Positions 1 to 8,100 of a stretch of DNA of 14,637 nt are shown piece by piece (the stretch's first letter is position 1; the number at the start of each line of letters is the position of its first letter). Origin of the DNA: Dehalococcoidales bacterium (GTDB lineage: Bacteria; Chloroflexota; Dehalococcoidia; Dehalococcoidales; UBA3254); the NCBI GenBank assembly GCA_016926695.1, contig JAFGOB010000055.1, forward strand, positions 1 to 14,637, given 5' to 3'. The notes beneath the pieces are model-generated. The model was not told where the DNA came from, did no database searches, and saw only the letters and a list, made by a program, of their open reading frames with translations. Position numbers and translations under genes: made by a program.

Positions 1-336
1 GGCCGTCTGGTCCGCGCGAAGAAGGGGCGGGAGCTTGATATCAATAACGAGATTCGAGTTATTGCCGCCAGTAACCGCTTGAAGGTGCTTTCTCCGGAGC
101 TAAGATCGAGGTTTGCGATACGGACACTCACCGCATACAACCGGGAGGATTTCCGGAATGTCGTCCAGGGAGTTTTAACCAGTAAAGAAAATATCGACAC
201 CAAAATCGCCTGTGAGATTGCCGTGAAACTCGACGGCCGCACCCAGGACATGCGGGATGCCATCCGGGTAGCTCGTCTGACCCCGCAACTCGGGGCAGAT
301 AAGGCTATCAGTCTGCTCTTGGAGGGAAAATCATGA
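1..336 (+). CDS. RuvB-like AAA+ ATPase, C-terminal part (5' end outside window)
   Basis: The reading frame is open from base 1, so the Walker A and B region lies upstream; 111 residues are visible. These fit the end of a AAA+ module: a beta strand with sensor 1 (VIAASN, Asn at visible residue 25), then SPELRSRF, where Arg 35 or Arg 37 is the expected arginine finger. A helical lid follows, with a sensor-2-like MRDAIRVARL (Arg 85). The pattern is closest to the RuvB/clamp-loader branch, whose members use ATP to remodel DNA or protein complexes; the substrate here cannot be told. A TTG at 79 could be mistaken for a start, but the conserved sensor-1 strand lies before it, so the gene is simply cut by the window edge. 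The stop overlaps the next small ORF in ATGA. As first visible gene of a compact operon it may serve replication or assembly of an element (inference). Confidence 0.8.
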   Translation, partial: GRLVRAKKGRELDINNEIRVIAASNRLKVLSPELRSRFAIRTLTAYNREDFRNVVQGVLTSKENIDTKIACEIAVKLDGRTQDMRDAIRVARLTPQLGADKAISLLLEGKS

Positions 337-413
337 AGGTAATACGGGTCACCCCAGAGGCGGTCCCTTTATCACTATCACAGGCCCCAACCACGTATCT
401 GCTAGGTGCGTAG
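333..413 (+). CDS. 26-residue ORF coupled to the AAA+ gene, possibly frameshifted
   Basis: The ATG at 333 overlaps the stop of the ATPase gene (ATGA) and has a strong GGAGGG ribosome site at 321-326, 6 nt upstream, so translation initiation looks real. The ORF begins MKVIRVTPEAVP and ends after 26 residues; I recognise no family. The neighbouring frame (codons from 335) runs open to TAA at 428-430 and reads as ordinary protein with GGPFITITGPN and CVAVGGK. A single-base shift after about codon 9 would give a 32-33 residue product. The region may therefore hold a frameshifted small gene, a programmed shift or a sequencing error; the sequence alone cannot say which. Confidence 0.4.
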   Translation: MKVIRVTPEAVPLSLSQAPTTYLLGA

Positions 414-471
414 CTGTTGGAGGAAAGTAACTCGTATTTGCTGAACGGCTTACGAAAGGAGGTATACGGCA

Positions 472-1395
472 TTGTATACATGCAAGATATGCGGGCGTGA
501 GTTCAAGACACCGCAGGCTCTGGGCGGGCATATGAAAAACGCCCATCCGGAATACACGGACGAAGTCCTACACTCAGGTAATGGGTCCGGTGAATCCCAG
601 GATATCGGAGAACCTATCGAGGCGAGTGAAGAAATACAAAGTGATCTTGCTTTGGTACCGGAAGAAACCAGCCAGGCTGAGCAGATCCGGACCTATCTCA
701 AGCAGGGCTACACGGTGAAACAACTCACCGGACAATTTGGGTTCAAAGAGACAACGGTGAGACAGGAAGTCGCTAAGATCATTCAGCCCGAGGGAGACAT
801 CATCGAGGAAAAACCCAAAGAAGAGATGGTTTGGCCGATCATCAGGAAGATGGGCGGCGGCGCCGAGGTCATCGCCCCGGAAGCGGTCCTGCGACAGTAC
901 ATGGGCGGGACGCCGCAGGAAGAGCTTGAGTTGAAGGCTATCATGAAGTTCCGGGCAGCCATGCTCATGGTCATGGACCTCGTCAATGTACAGAAAGGTA
1001 CGGCTGAAGCGGATGCCAAGAGGATGGAACCGATCCTCAAGCTAATGAAGGAAACACGGGAAGAGCAGGACGCTGCTGCCCAGCGAGCCAAGGATTCCAA
1101 TGCCGAGATTGCTGATAGAGCTGCTTATGAGACAGCCAACCAGCTCAACCAGGTCATTGCCCAGAACAACGCCAGGATTACAGACTCCATCAACCAGATC
1201 CGGCAGGCCATCGGCAACAAGGAAGGTAACCCCTTGTCCGAATTACTCAACTCCATGCAATCCATGCAGCAGCTCATGGGTATGTTTGGGGTAAATATGA
1301 CCGGGACGCAACAGAACCAGGCTAGCGGAGAGACGTGGCAGCCGCCGCCAATAACACGGAGAAAACGAAACCAAAAGGAAGAAGGAGAAGGATAA
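472..1395 (+). CDS. C2H2 zinc-finger, HTH and coiled-coil protein (307 aa)
   Basis: Starts at TTG 472, chosen for AAAGGAGG at 455-462, 9 nt before it, and because the first zinc ligand is residue 4. Residues 4-25 form a single classical zinc finger, C-x2-C-x12-H-x4-H, with a QALGGH core (residues 15-20), the signature of plant Q-type C2H2 fingers but also plausible in prokaryotic element proteins. An acidic linker follows. Residues about 70-104 look like a helix-turn-helix (AEQIRTYLKQG, TVKQLTGQFGF, KETTVRQEVAKII). Residues about 180-247 are a long charged, Gln/Asn-rich helix, probably coiled coil, then a Met-rich patch (256-275) and a basic tail (RRKRN). It is probably a DNA-binding regulator or DNA-organising protein of the element. 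The stop directly abuts the next ATG, so the two genes are co-translated. Confidence 0.75.
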   Translation: MYTCKICGREFKTPQALGGHMKNAHPEYTDEVLHSGNGSGESQDIGEPIEASEEIQSDLALVPEETSQAEQIRTYLKQGYTVKQLTGQFGFKETTVRQEVAKIIQPEGDIIEEKPKEEMVWPIIRKMGGGAEVIAPEAVLRQYMGGTPQEELELKAIMKFRAAMLMVMDLVNVQKGTAEADAKRMEPILKLMKETREEQDAAAQRAKDSNAEIADRAAYETANQLNQVIAQNNARITDSINQIRQAIGNKEGNPLSELLNSMQSMQQLMGMFGVNMTGTQQNQASGETWQPPPITRRKRNQKEEGEG

Positions 1396-1677
1396 ATGTT
1401 TGACCAAATGCAGCAGATGATGGCTTCGCCCCAGGCGAGGGAAATGGTGTTTAAGATGCTTGCCCAGCGGATAGCTCAGGCACCGCCAGAAAAGAAAGCA
1501 GCCCTGGCGCGGATCAAGGCGACCCTGGAAAAAACACCGCGAGGCATGTCTCTGGAAGTCGGGGCTTCTGACGACCCTCAGATCGAAGCGATGGTGAATG
1601 AAGCCATAGAAAACTGGACCGAGATGCTGTCCCGTGTATTTCAGTCCATGGGTTTCCAGGTGGAGATCATCGAGTGA
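1396..1677 (+). CDS. Small helical protein of unknown function (93 aa)
   Basis: The ATG follows the upstream stop with no gap (TAAATG), and AGAAGGAGAAGG within the end of the previous gene serves as ribosome site. The product is soluble and probably mostly helical. Its Met/Gln-rich N-terminus (MFDQMQQMMASPQ) echoes the Met-rich end of the preceding protein. The middle is basic (PPEKKAALARIKATLEK) and the C-terminus acidic and amphipathic, ending VEIIE. I recognise no family. Tight coupling to the zinc-finger gene suggests that the two proteins act together (inference). Its stop overlaps the GTG start of the next gene. Confidence 0.65.
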   Translation: MFDQMQQMMASPQAREMVFKMLAQRIAQAPPEKKAALARIKATLEKTPRGMSLEVGASDDPQIEAMVNEAIENWTEMLSRVFQSMGFQVEIIE

Positions 1678-1958
1678 TAAACTCAACCTTTCCAGCGACC
1701 AGTATTGATGTCATGTATCCTGCGAGAGTCATGATATTTGTATTTTTGCTTGGGATTACGTTTTCACTGACCAGGCCAAGCCGTCCTTCGTCAGAATCGG
1801 ACAATCGGTTGATGACATCGACGGTGCATGTTGATGGTTGGGAAGACTTGCCACCATGGCAGAAAAGAGCTTCACAGAAAGCCATCGTAAGATATTCTGC
1901 CACCCAGGAGAAAAAGTGGCGAAGATGGAACGAAGCCATGTTTGAGAGGTCGGAATGA
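1674..1958 (+). CDS. Small single-pass membrane protein, unknown (94 aa)
   Basis: Starts at GTG 1674, overlapping the previous stop (GTGA); GGTGGAGA at about 1659-1666 gives a ribosome site. Residues about 17-33 (ARVMIFVFLLGITFSLT) form one probable membrane segment. The C-terminal half is charged and Trp-rich (WEDLPPWQKR, KKWRRWNEAMF), probably helical. I recognise no family. The overlap with both neighbours and the full-length open frame argue that it is real although short. The stop overlaps the next ATG as ATGATG/TGA. Confidence 0.55.
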   Translation: MINSTFPATSIDVMYPARVMIFVFLLGITFSLTRPSRPSSESDNRLMTSTVHVDGWEDLPPWQKRASQKAIVRYSATQEKKWRRWNEAMFERSE

Positions 1959-2116
1959 TGCCAGTGAGTTACGAAAGAAAGCTGTTCAAAGTTGGGGAGG
2001 GTGGCGTCGCCGTCACTCTCCCCAAAGCCTGGATCAATTATTACGATTTGAAGCCGGGAGATAAGGTGGAGATTATCATTGAAGGAGATCTCGTCATAAG
2101 GGTATCCACTAAGTAA
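1955..2116 (+). CDS. AbrB/MazE/SpoVT-like DNA-binding protein (53 aa)
   Basis: This short gene opens at ATG 1955, overlapping the preceding stop; a second ATG at 1958 is equally possible, and GAGAGG at about 1945-1950 lies upstream. The protein is almost exactly one swapped-hairpin domain: RKLFKVGEGGVAVTLPKAW, a helix, then LKPGDKVEIIIEGDLVIRV. The pattern beta - (S/V)TLPK - helix - LKxGDxVEI - beta is typical of AbrB, MazE and SpoVT dimers, which bind DNA as transition regulators or as antitoxins repressing their own operon. No toxin gene follows: the next gene is convergent. A role as operon repressor or element copy-control factor is inference. It closes the plus-strand operon. Confidence 0.8.
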   Translation: MMPVSYERKLFKVGEGGVAVTLPKAWINYYDLKPGDKVEIIIEGDLVIRVSTK

Positions 2117-2150
2117 GAAATCCTTTGCGCAAAAATGGCATTTTGGGTTT

Positions 2151-3533
2151 TCAGGCTTTCATATTTTGGTATGGAAGCTTGACAGTGAACGTACTGCCAA
2201 CTTCAACCTCACTTTCAACTTCGATAATACCACCGTGCAGCTTGGCTATTTCCTGGCATATGGACAACCCCAGTCCGCTTCCGGAACCGGAAAAAGGTTC
2301 GACCCCAGGTACTCTGTAAAAACGTTCAAAGATATGGGGGAGGTACTCGTTGGCAATACCAATACCTGTGTCGGCTATGCTTACACAAGCGTTGCCATCA
2401 CTGACTTTCAAAGATACTGTGATCTCTCCTCCCTCGGGCGTGTACTTGATCGCATTGTCCACAAGGTTCAGGAATAGCTCTCTCAATCTTACTTCGTCCC
2501 CGTCTATTTTTACGTTGTCGGCAAGTGAAGTATTAAGTTGAATAACCCTTTCTTCGCGACGGGGGACGGTAATGGAGAGAACATCGTTCAGGATCTCCCC
2601 CAAATCTACGTCTTCTAGGTCCAGAGTTTCTTTCCTGTGATCTATGCGGGATAAGAAAAGAAGCTTGTTGACTATGGAAGACATATATGATACTTCGCGA
2701 GAAACATTTTCGAGCGAGTATTGATATTCCTCCTTATTTCGTGATCTGGATAACGTTAAGGAGGCTTCACTCCCGATGAGGGCAAGAGGAGCCCGGAGTT
2801 CATGAGTAACTTCAGAAGCGAATTGACGTTCGTGATCAATAGTATCTTGTAGATTTGCCAAGGCTTGATTGATAGAGGATGCAAGTCTATCAAGTTCATT
2901 TTGCCCACTTTGCTGATGATTTTGGGGATTATCGTTTTTAGAATTACTAACGGTCTGAAGTGCCCTGGTAATTCTGTCTAATGGGCCCAGAAGGCGTCTG
3001 ATGAGAAAGTACCCGAAAAGTCCTGCCACTAGCAAAGCGGTTGGTACGGCAATATAGAGCACCTGGACATATCCGGCTAGTATCGATAATACGGGCTTTT
3101 TCGATTGAGTCACGGCGAGAACGTCATAGTAATTCGGTTCATCTAAAGATGGACGGTAATAAATCCATACATCCACTGCGTTTACTATATCTTCGGTAAT
3201 AAACTTGCTTTGGTCGATAAATACAGTTCCTTCTGGAACTGAGTATTTGATCTGCCTGCTTTGTCCTGTCTGCGCTTCCTCGAGTTTATCTGACTGGATT
3301 GAATATGCTAAAAGAGGTAGAAATTCATCATTATTAGTAGATATTCCAGGCTTTTCCCTAATTCCATCTATTTCGACCTTAAATTCAGTAATCTTAACCA
3401 CTTCATAACTCGTCGAATTAGGAAACCGCGCCAGAAGAGTTAGCGTAATTGTGCACAACAGAATGATAATAGTGACCAAAATCAGCCAATACCACAAATT
3501 TATCCTAAACTTAATACTACTAAAATATTTCAT
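2151..3533 (-). CDS. Membrane sensor histidine kinase (460 aa)
   Basis: Full-length class I histidine kinase. A first membrane helix lies at residues about 13-35, an extracytoplasmic region at about 36-150 with no domain I recognise, and a second membrane helix at about 151-177. A HAMP linker follows (RRLLGPLDRITRALQTV onward). The HisKA H-box is ASEVTHELRAPL with phospho-acceptor His 244. The catalytic domain shows the N box (LVDNAIKYTP, Asn 356 and 360), G1 (DTGIGI, 388-393), F box (FERFYR) and G2 (GSGLGL, 417-422), so all kinase motifs are intact. It should autophosphorylate and pass phosphate to the regulator encoded just upstream. Its ATG overlaps that gene's stop by 4 nt (ATGA), implying coupled translation. 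The ligand is unknown; the divergent secreted proteins suggest an envelope or surface cue. Confidence 0.95.
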   Translation of the reverse strand: MKYFSSIKFRINLWYWLILVTIIILLCTITLTLLARFPNSTSYEVVKITEFKVEIDGIREKPGISTNNDEFLPLLAYSIQSDKLEEAQTGQSRQIKYSVPEGTVFIDQSKFITEDIVNAVDVWIYYRPSLDEPNYYDVLAVTQSKKPVLSILAGYVQVLYIAVPTALLVAGLFGYFLIRRLLGPLDRITRALQTVSNSKNDNPQNHQQSGQNELDRLASSINQALANLQDTIDHERQFASEVTHELRAPLALIGSEASLTLSRSRNKEEYQYSLENVSREVSYMSSIVNKLLFLSRIDHRKETLDLEDVDLGEILNDVLSITVPRREERVIQLNTSLADNVKIDGDEVRLRELFLNLVDNAIKYTPEGGEITVSLKVSDGNACVSIADTGIGIANEYLPHIFERFYRVPGVEPFSGSGSGLGLSICQEIAKLHGGIIEVESEVEVGSTFTVKLPYQNMKA

Positions 3534-4195
3534 GAGGATTTGAGCAAGTAGCCCGACCCCCTTACGGTTTCTATCATACTTTTTCCACTTCCGAGTTTAG
3601 CTCTAATTTTACATATATAAACATCCACAACGTTATAGTCTGAATCGAGTTCGATACTCTGGATCCGCTGCTCAATCATTGTTCGAGTAACAACTATGTC
3701 AGGGTGACGCATCAAGCATTCGAGAACCTCGTACTCTTTTCCTCTTATGTCCAAAGCTTGCCCCCGGAGCCAGACCTTTCTACTGCTGGGTTCCATAATG
3801 AGATCACCGACCTTAATTTTCTGAGAAACAATGATAGGGTTACGTCTTACAAGCGCTCGAACACGTGCATAGAGTTCCTCAAAATCAAATGGCTTGGTTA
3901 AGTAATCGTCTGCTCCACTATCCAGTCCTTGAACCCTGTCACGGATGCTATCGAGACCGGTCAACATGAGGATGGGTGTATTGAGTTTTTGTCCACGAAT
4001 CGTCTCACAGACACTGATTCCATCCTTGCCCGGTAGTTTTACGTCAAGGACTATAGCGTCGTAAGCAACATCATTCAAGATGAGTTCAGCGTCTTCCCCT
4101 GTATATGTCACGTCAACGCTGTAACCTTCCTCAGTCAAGCCTCTCTTTAATTTGTTCGCCATTCTCTTTTCATCTTCAACAACGAGGACACGCAT
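3530..4195 (-). CDS. OmpR/PhoB-family response regulator (221 aa)
   Basis: The receiver domain spans residues 1-118: acidic pocket E7/D8, phospho-acceptor Asp 51 (AIVLDVKLPGKDG), conserved Thr 79 (LMLTG) and Lys 101 (LTKPF). The C-terminal winged helix (about 125-220) has the family pattern with GKEYEVLECLMRHP, the recognition-helix segment SDYNVVDVYICKIRAKL and the closing VRGSGYLL. The length is normal for the family. Start ATG at 4193-4195 follows a G-rich ribosome site (AGGGGG on the minus strand). First gene of the two-gene kinase operon. The control region upstream holds 11-bp phased direct repeats that suit binding by tandem OmpR-type dimers, so it probably regulates itself and the divergent secreted-protein genes. 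Confidence 0.95.
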   Translation of the reverse strand: MRVLVVEDEKRMANKLKRGLTEEGYSVDVTYTGEDAELILNDVAYDAIVLDVKLPGKDGISVCETIRGQKLNTPILMLTGLDSIRDRVQGLDSGADDYLTKPFDFEELYARVRALVRRNPIIVSQKIKVGDLIMEPSSRKVWLRGQALDIRGKEYEVLECLMRHPDIVVTRTMIEQRIQSIELDSDYNVVDVYICKIRAKLGSGKSMIETVRGSGYLLKSS

Positions 4196-4225
4196 GCCGC
4201 CCCCTACTTTGGTACTATTTTCTTA

Positions 4226-4254
4226 ACTTTATCCAATATTTAATTTTTATTCAA
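4226..4254 (-). promoter_or_regulatory. Candidate promoter of the response regulator-kinase operon
   Basis: Reading the minus strand, TTGAAT (4254-4249) is followed by exactly 17 nt and then TAAAGT (4231-4226), each matching 4 of 6 consensus bases. Transcription would begin near 4220, leaving a short leader before the start codon at 4195. The -35 element overlaps the first TCAATG direct repeat at 4251, so a protein bound to the repeats would touch polymerase at this promoter, consistent with autoregulation. Confidence 0.5.
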
Positions 4255-4307
4255 TGATAAATCAATGATTTATCAATGTTAAATCCTGTAAAGTAACTCT
4301 TAAGTAA
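4251..4307. promoter_or_regulatory. 11-bp phased direct repeats, putative response-regulator operator
   Basis: TCAATG occurs at 4251, 4262 and 4273, each starting exactly 11 bp after the last, with similar A/T tails (ATAAA, ATTTA, TTAAA). A second pair, AAGTAA at 4291 and 4302, again has an 11-bp period. OmpR/PhoB regulators bind tandem half-sites at about one per helical turn, so this is the expected operator form between the regulator gene and its divergent target. No clear -35 is seen for the plus-strand gene at 4335, which would fit an activator-dependent promoter reading towards it. Confidence 0.6.
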
Positions 4308-4334
4308 TTACGTAGGTAAGAGAAGGAGAACTGT

Positions 4335-5060
4335 ATGGGATATAGAATGCGATTCTCAAAGAGCCTTCATCTTGTTATCGGGTGTTTGTTTCTTGGAATT
4401 TGTATTATAAGCGTGCTGCTTGCCGTGTTCCATAGTACTTCCGTAACGGCGGAGGAGAGACCCTTGAAGGCTATCGGTTACTACGAAGAAGATGGAATAA
4501 AGAACTGGCTGTACCCTGAGGACAGCATGGTCACCGTTGCCAGTTCACCTTCACAATTGGAAAAGGTTTTTCCCATGTCTTCAACGGTGGAGTCCTCCAT
4601 TATTCATGTTGAACTCGATTGCCCGGTCATCGTAGATGGTGTCAAGTACGAAGGAAACGAGATATCAAAGTTTAACGGTAAGAGATTGTATTTCATCATT
4701 GCATCGGATAGCACACTTTACGCTTTTACATCGGTTTCGGGGTTGGAAGATTATCAAGTACATTTACTCAACCAGCCGATATTGCGGTACGACGGCATCG
4801 ATTCATTGTTTTTCAAAGATGTAGGGTATGGCGGGGATAGCCTTGCAATGATCGTGGGGCACGGTATTTATGACCTGAATTCGATCGGTTATGACAATGC
4901 TCTCTCGTCGGCTAAAGTCACTTCTCTGGCTTCATGGGCTTACCTCTATGACTATCCCGATTTCCAAGGTGATTGTCTGGCTATTCCGGGTGGCGTTGAT
5001 GTGTCGAGTTTCGTGCCATACGGATGGAATGATAGGGCGTCATCTTTGGTAATACAATAA
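4335..5060 (+). CDS. Secreted protein with beta/gamma-crystallin-like C-terminus (241 aa)
   Basis: ATG 4335 follows AGAAGGAG (4321-4328). The N-terminus is a signal peptide: basic RMRFSKS, a hydrophobic stretch (about 11-32) and a VTA cleavage site after residue 39. ATG 4347 is an alternative start. Residues about 40-150 are unassigned. Residues about 155-241 look like paired Greek-key motifs of the beta/gamma-crystallin fold: aromatic strands (FFKDVGYGG, AYLYDYPDFQGD), and two copies of the calcium-site pattern (N/D)(N/D)xx(S/T)S, DNALSS at 187-192 and NDRASS at 232-237. Microbial members usually bind calcium and are often secreted. The gene is first in the plus-strand operon opposite the two-component system, 61 bp before the Rhs-type gene, which it may share a transcript with. 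A function in the envelope is inferred. Confidence 0.75.
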   Translation: MGYRMRFSKSLHLVIGCLFLGICIISVLLAVFHSTSVTAEERPLKAIGYYEEDGIKNWLYPEDSMVTVASSPSQLEKVFPMSSTVESSIIHVELDCPVIVDGVKYEGNEISKFNGKRLYFIIASDSTLYAFTSVSGLEDYQVHLLNQPILRYDGIDSLFFKDVGYGGDSLAMIVGHGIYDLNSIGYDNALSSAKVTSLASWAYLYDYPDFQGDCLAIPGGVDVSSFVPYGWNDRASSLVIQ

Positions 5061-5121
5061 GACCTTTATTAAAGAAACGAAATGAAAACAAATTAGTCCA
5101 GTTATTAATAGGGGGGAACCA

Positions 5122-8100
5122 ATGAATAATACAGATGTAAAATCAAGAAGTTTCTCAACCCGGCTCGTTTCGATACTCCTTATCGTTACTCTTTTGGTTG
5201 TGTCAGTATGCACGTCCGTTTTCCCGGTAACTGCAAACGATGGCGATCGAGACGATGATAACGCCGTTGTGCTCATACCCCCGGACATAGCTGTACTTCC
5301 AGATAGCACTGGCAATGCAAGCCAGGGAAAATCGGATAAAGAAGATCTTATCTTCATAGGAAAAACGGAAAAAGAAATCAATGCTGACGAATACGGAGAA
5401 ATTCGATCCGCCAGCGGTAAGATCTTGTTAAATGTTCCTGAAGGCTCGATAGCATCAGAAACCAATTTCAGTATCGATGAATACATCCCTCAGATGTCTA
5501 CCGGCATGCGCCTCATCAATTATATCGACCTTAATGCCGTAGAGGTTAACTCCAAGAGTGATGTTCACCAGTTCAACAAACCGCTCAACATCAGTATTAC
5601 ACACACGGAAGATGATCTTGCTGGAGTGGATCTAGACTCACTCAATCTATACTATCTCGATGAGAAGACGCTCTCCTGGATACCTGTTAAGAGTACATTT
5701 AACAGGGAGACTCTGACCCTTTCCGCCGAGATCAGTCATTTCAGTTCATATGGGGAGTTGGCCAACCCTCTGCAGAATGGCCCGGGGAGAGTAATGGCCC
5801 ACCAAGTGAGTCTTTACTCAGGGTCTGCCACCTATAAGTACACCATTAATTTGCCTCAGGGTCCCGGTGGATTCACGCCGCTCCTGGAACTCAATTACAA
5901 CAGTAGTTCCGTTGATGAAACGAAGAACAGACGCGCGGTAGCTTCGTGGGTGGGAACCGGCTGGAGTATGTCACTGGGCAGTATTACTCTGGATACGGCA
6001 ACTAAAGTGCATTACCTGGACTTAAACGGAGCTTCATACAGGCTTATTACCGAAAACGGTGTCAACTATTATACGAATCCGGACGTACATTTCAAGATCA
6101 CGCGCAATACTGCTGGAAACTATTGGGAAGTCTGGGACGTTGACGGAAATTATTACCGTTTTGGAGGGACAGCCGGATCACGGCAGTATCTATCCAATGC
6201 CATTTATTACCAATGGGATCTCAATCTCTTCCGTGATACCAAGTCAAACCAGGCTGAAATTACCTATACCCAGGACATCATCGGAACCGGAATTCAGTCA
6301 TGGGTAAGGACCGCGTACCCTGAGTACCTCAAATACGATTACGTCAACAGCAATTATCAGATAATCGTCAGTTTTATTACTGGAGGACAGATTGATCGCG
6401 GCGCCGACGGATGGCTGCGTCCCGATAATCCTATCAGCTATGGCACGAATCCTGCTCCAAAGATAATGGACACATGCCAACTTGACTCTATCGAGATTGA
6501 AATCGGGGGCGACCTGATACGCACCTACGACTTCTCGTACACCACGACAAATGCCACTCTCGATGCTTCGGAGTATGGCGGGATTTACTATGCCGGGCGC
6601 CATACGCTCTCTTCTATCGTTGAGACAGGCGTCGACGGTGAAGATACCTTGGCCTCAGAGAATCTGACGTTTTCTTATGAATTAAGAGACGTCTATCGCT
6701 CAAGCTCATCTTACGCTTATTTTGGAAATCCCGGTAATCCAACGGAACTGGAATGGCCTTACCTGACAAGCATAAACAACGGCTACACCGGTGAAGACGA
6801 TACAGTCACTTTTACTTATACACAAGCACCGAGCGGTACCCCCTCCGATATCTGGACTCGCCAGGTAGTCACGGAAAAATCTGTTAATGACGGCATGGGA
6901 AGCAGTCAGAATGTAACGTACCAATACACTGGAAATCCGCAGTATCTCGGTACCGGTTGGGATCAAAAATTCCGCGGTTTCACCCAGGTAAGAGAAACCG
7001 ATGTAGAAGAGAACTATGTTGTCCATTACTTTTACACGACCGGAACCGTTGATTCTGAACGATTGTCCGGAAGAGAATACCAGACTGATTGGTATGAACA
7101 TGGTGAAACCGATGTACTAGTCAAACGAGTAGAGTATGACTGGGCGGCGGAAGTCACCGCTGAACAAGATTGGGGCTATAATCTCGTTACCACATTCTCC
7201 CTGGAAAACCCGACTGCCATGGCGGTTTCTCCTGACGGATATCTCTACATCATTTCAGATAATGACAATGATGCATACGATTGCGTCCGCAAATACAAAG
7301 CGAACGGCACCTACGTTACTCAATTTGGCGCCGGCACGCTTACCGACCCCGGAGATATTGCAATCTCCAATGACGGCTATATCTTTGTGACCGATCCGAT
7401 TGATGACGATGTTGTCAAATACAACTCGGATGGATCATATAATACGACCTTTGCTTTACCTATCTCACGGCCTACCGGGATCGCTGTTTCACCAACCGGC
7501 AACTTTTATGTATCATCGCCTTACTATACGCGAATTTACGAATTCAATTCCTCGGGAACTTACACGGGGAACAATTTTTACGTTCCACCGCTGAGTGTTA
7601 CCTACGACCAACTCTCGATACCGGGAAACGCCGCCGATAGCAAGATGTACGCCACCTTCAACAACAATTCCTTCGCATGGATTGATGTCACATCTGGAAG
7701 TGGTTCCGGATGGACTTTGACCGTTGTCAATGACATCGATGTATCCGACGAGGGGATCGTCTTCGTCGCATCCGAGCATCAGCCATACGGAAAAGGTTTC
7801 CGGATATATGATAATTCATTTTCACTCCTCTACAGCTTCGATCTTTCACCAGTCCCCTATGACGGCATCGCAGTTGGTGATCACTATTTCTATATCACCT
7901 GTACCGTCGGCGACATCGCCGGGATTTTTGAACAGAAATTCTGCAACTGGGAAATATTGCTTGAAGGAGTCCAGGAAACCACTTATGGAACCAGCGGTAA
8001 CAAGATAGTTTCCACAGAATACGTGTACGATTCTTACGGCAACATTGTAACCGAAAAGCGCCATGGCGATACCTCAACGAATGATGATGATAGTACCATC

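Noticed and set aside
438..500. 20-codon ORF from TTG 438 as a leader peptide before the zinc-finger gene
   Set aside because: TTG start, distant ribosome site and overlap with the better-supported start at 472; no attenuator structure seen.
783..1100. Antisense ORFs opposite the zinc-finger, Rhs and 233-aa genes
   Set aside because: They lie opposite clear genes with domain evidence, have no convincing start signals and show Ser/Arg-rich shadow composition.
2117..2150. AAAATGGCATTTT as a terminator between the convergent AbrB-like and kinase genes
   Set aside because: At most a 4-bp A/T stem with a 5-nt loop; too weak to call.
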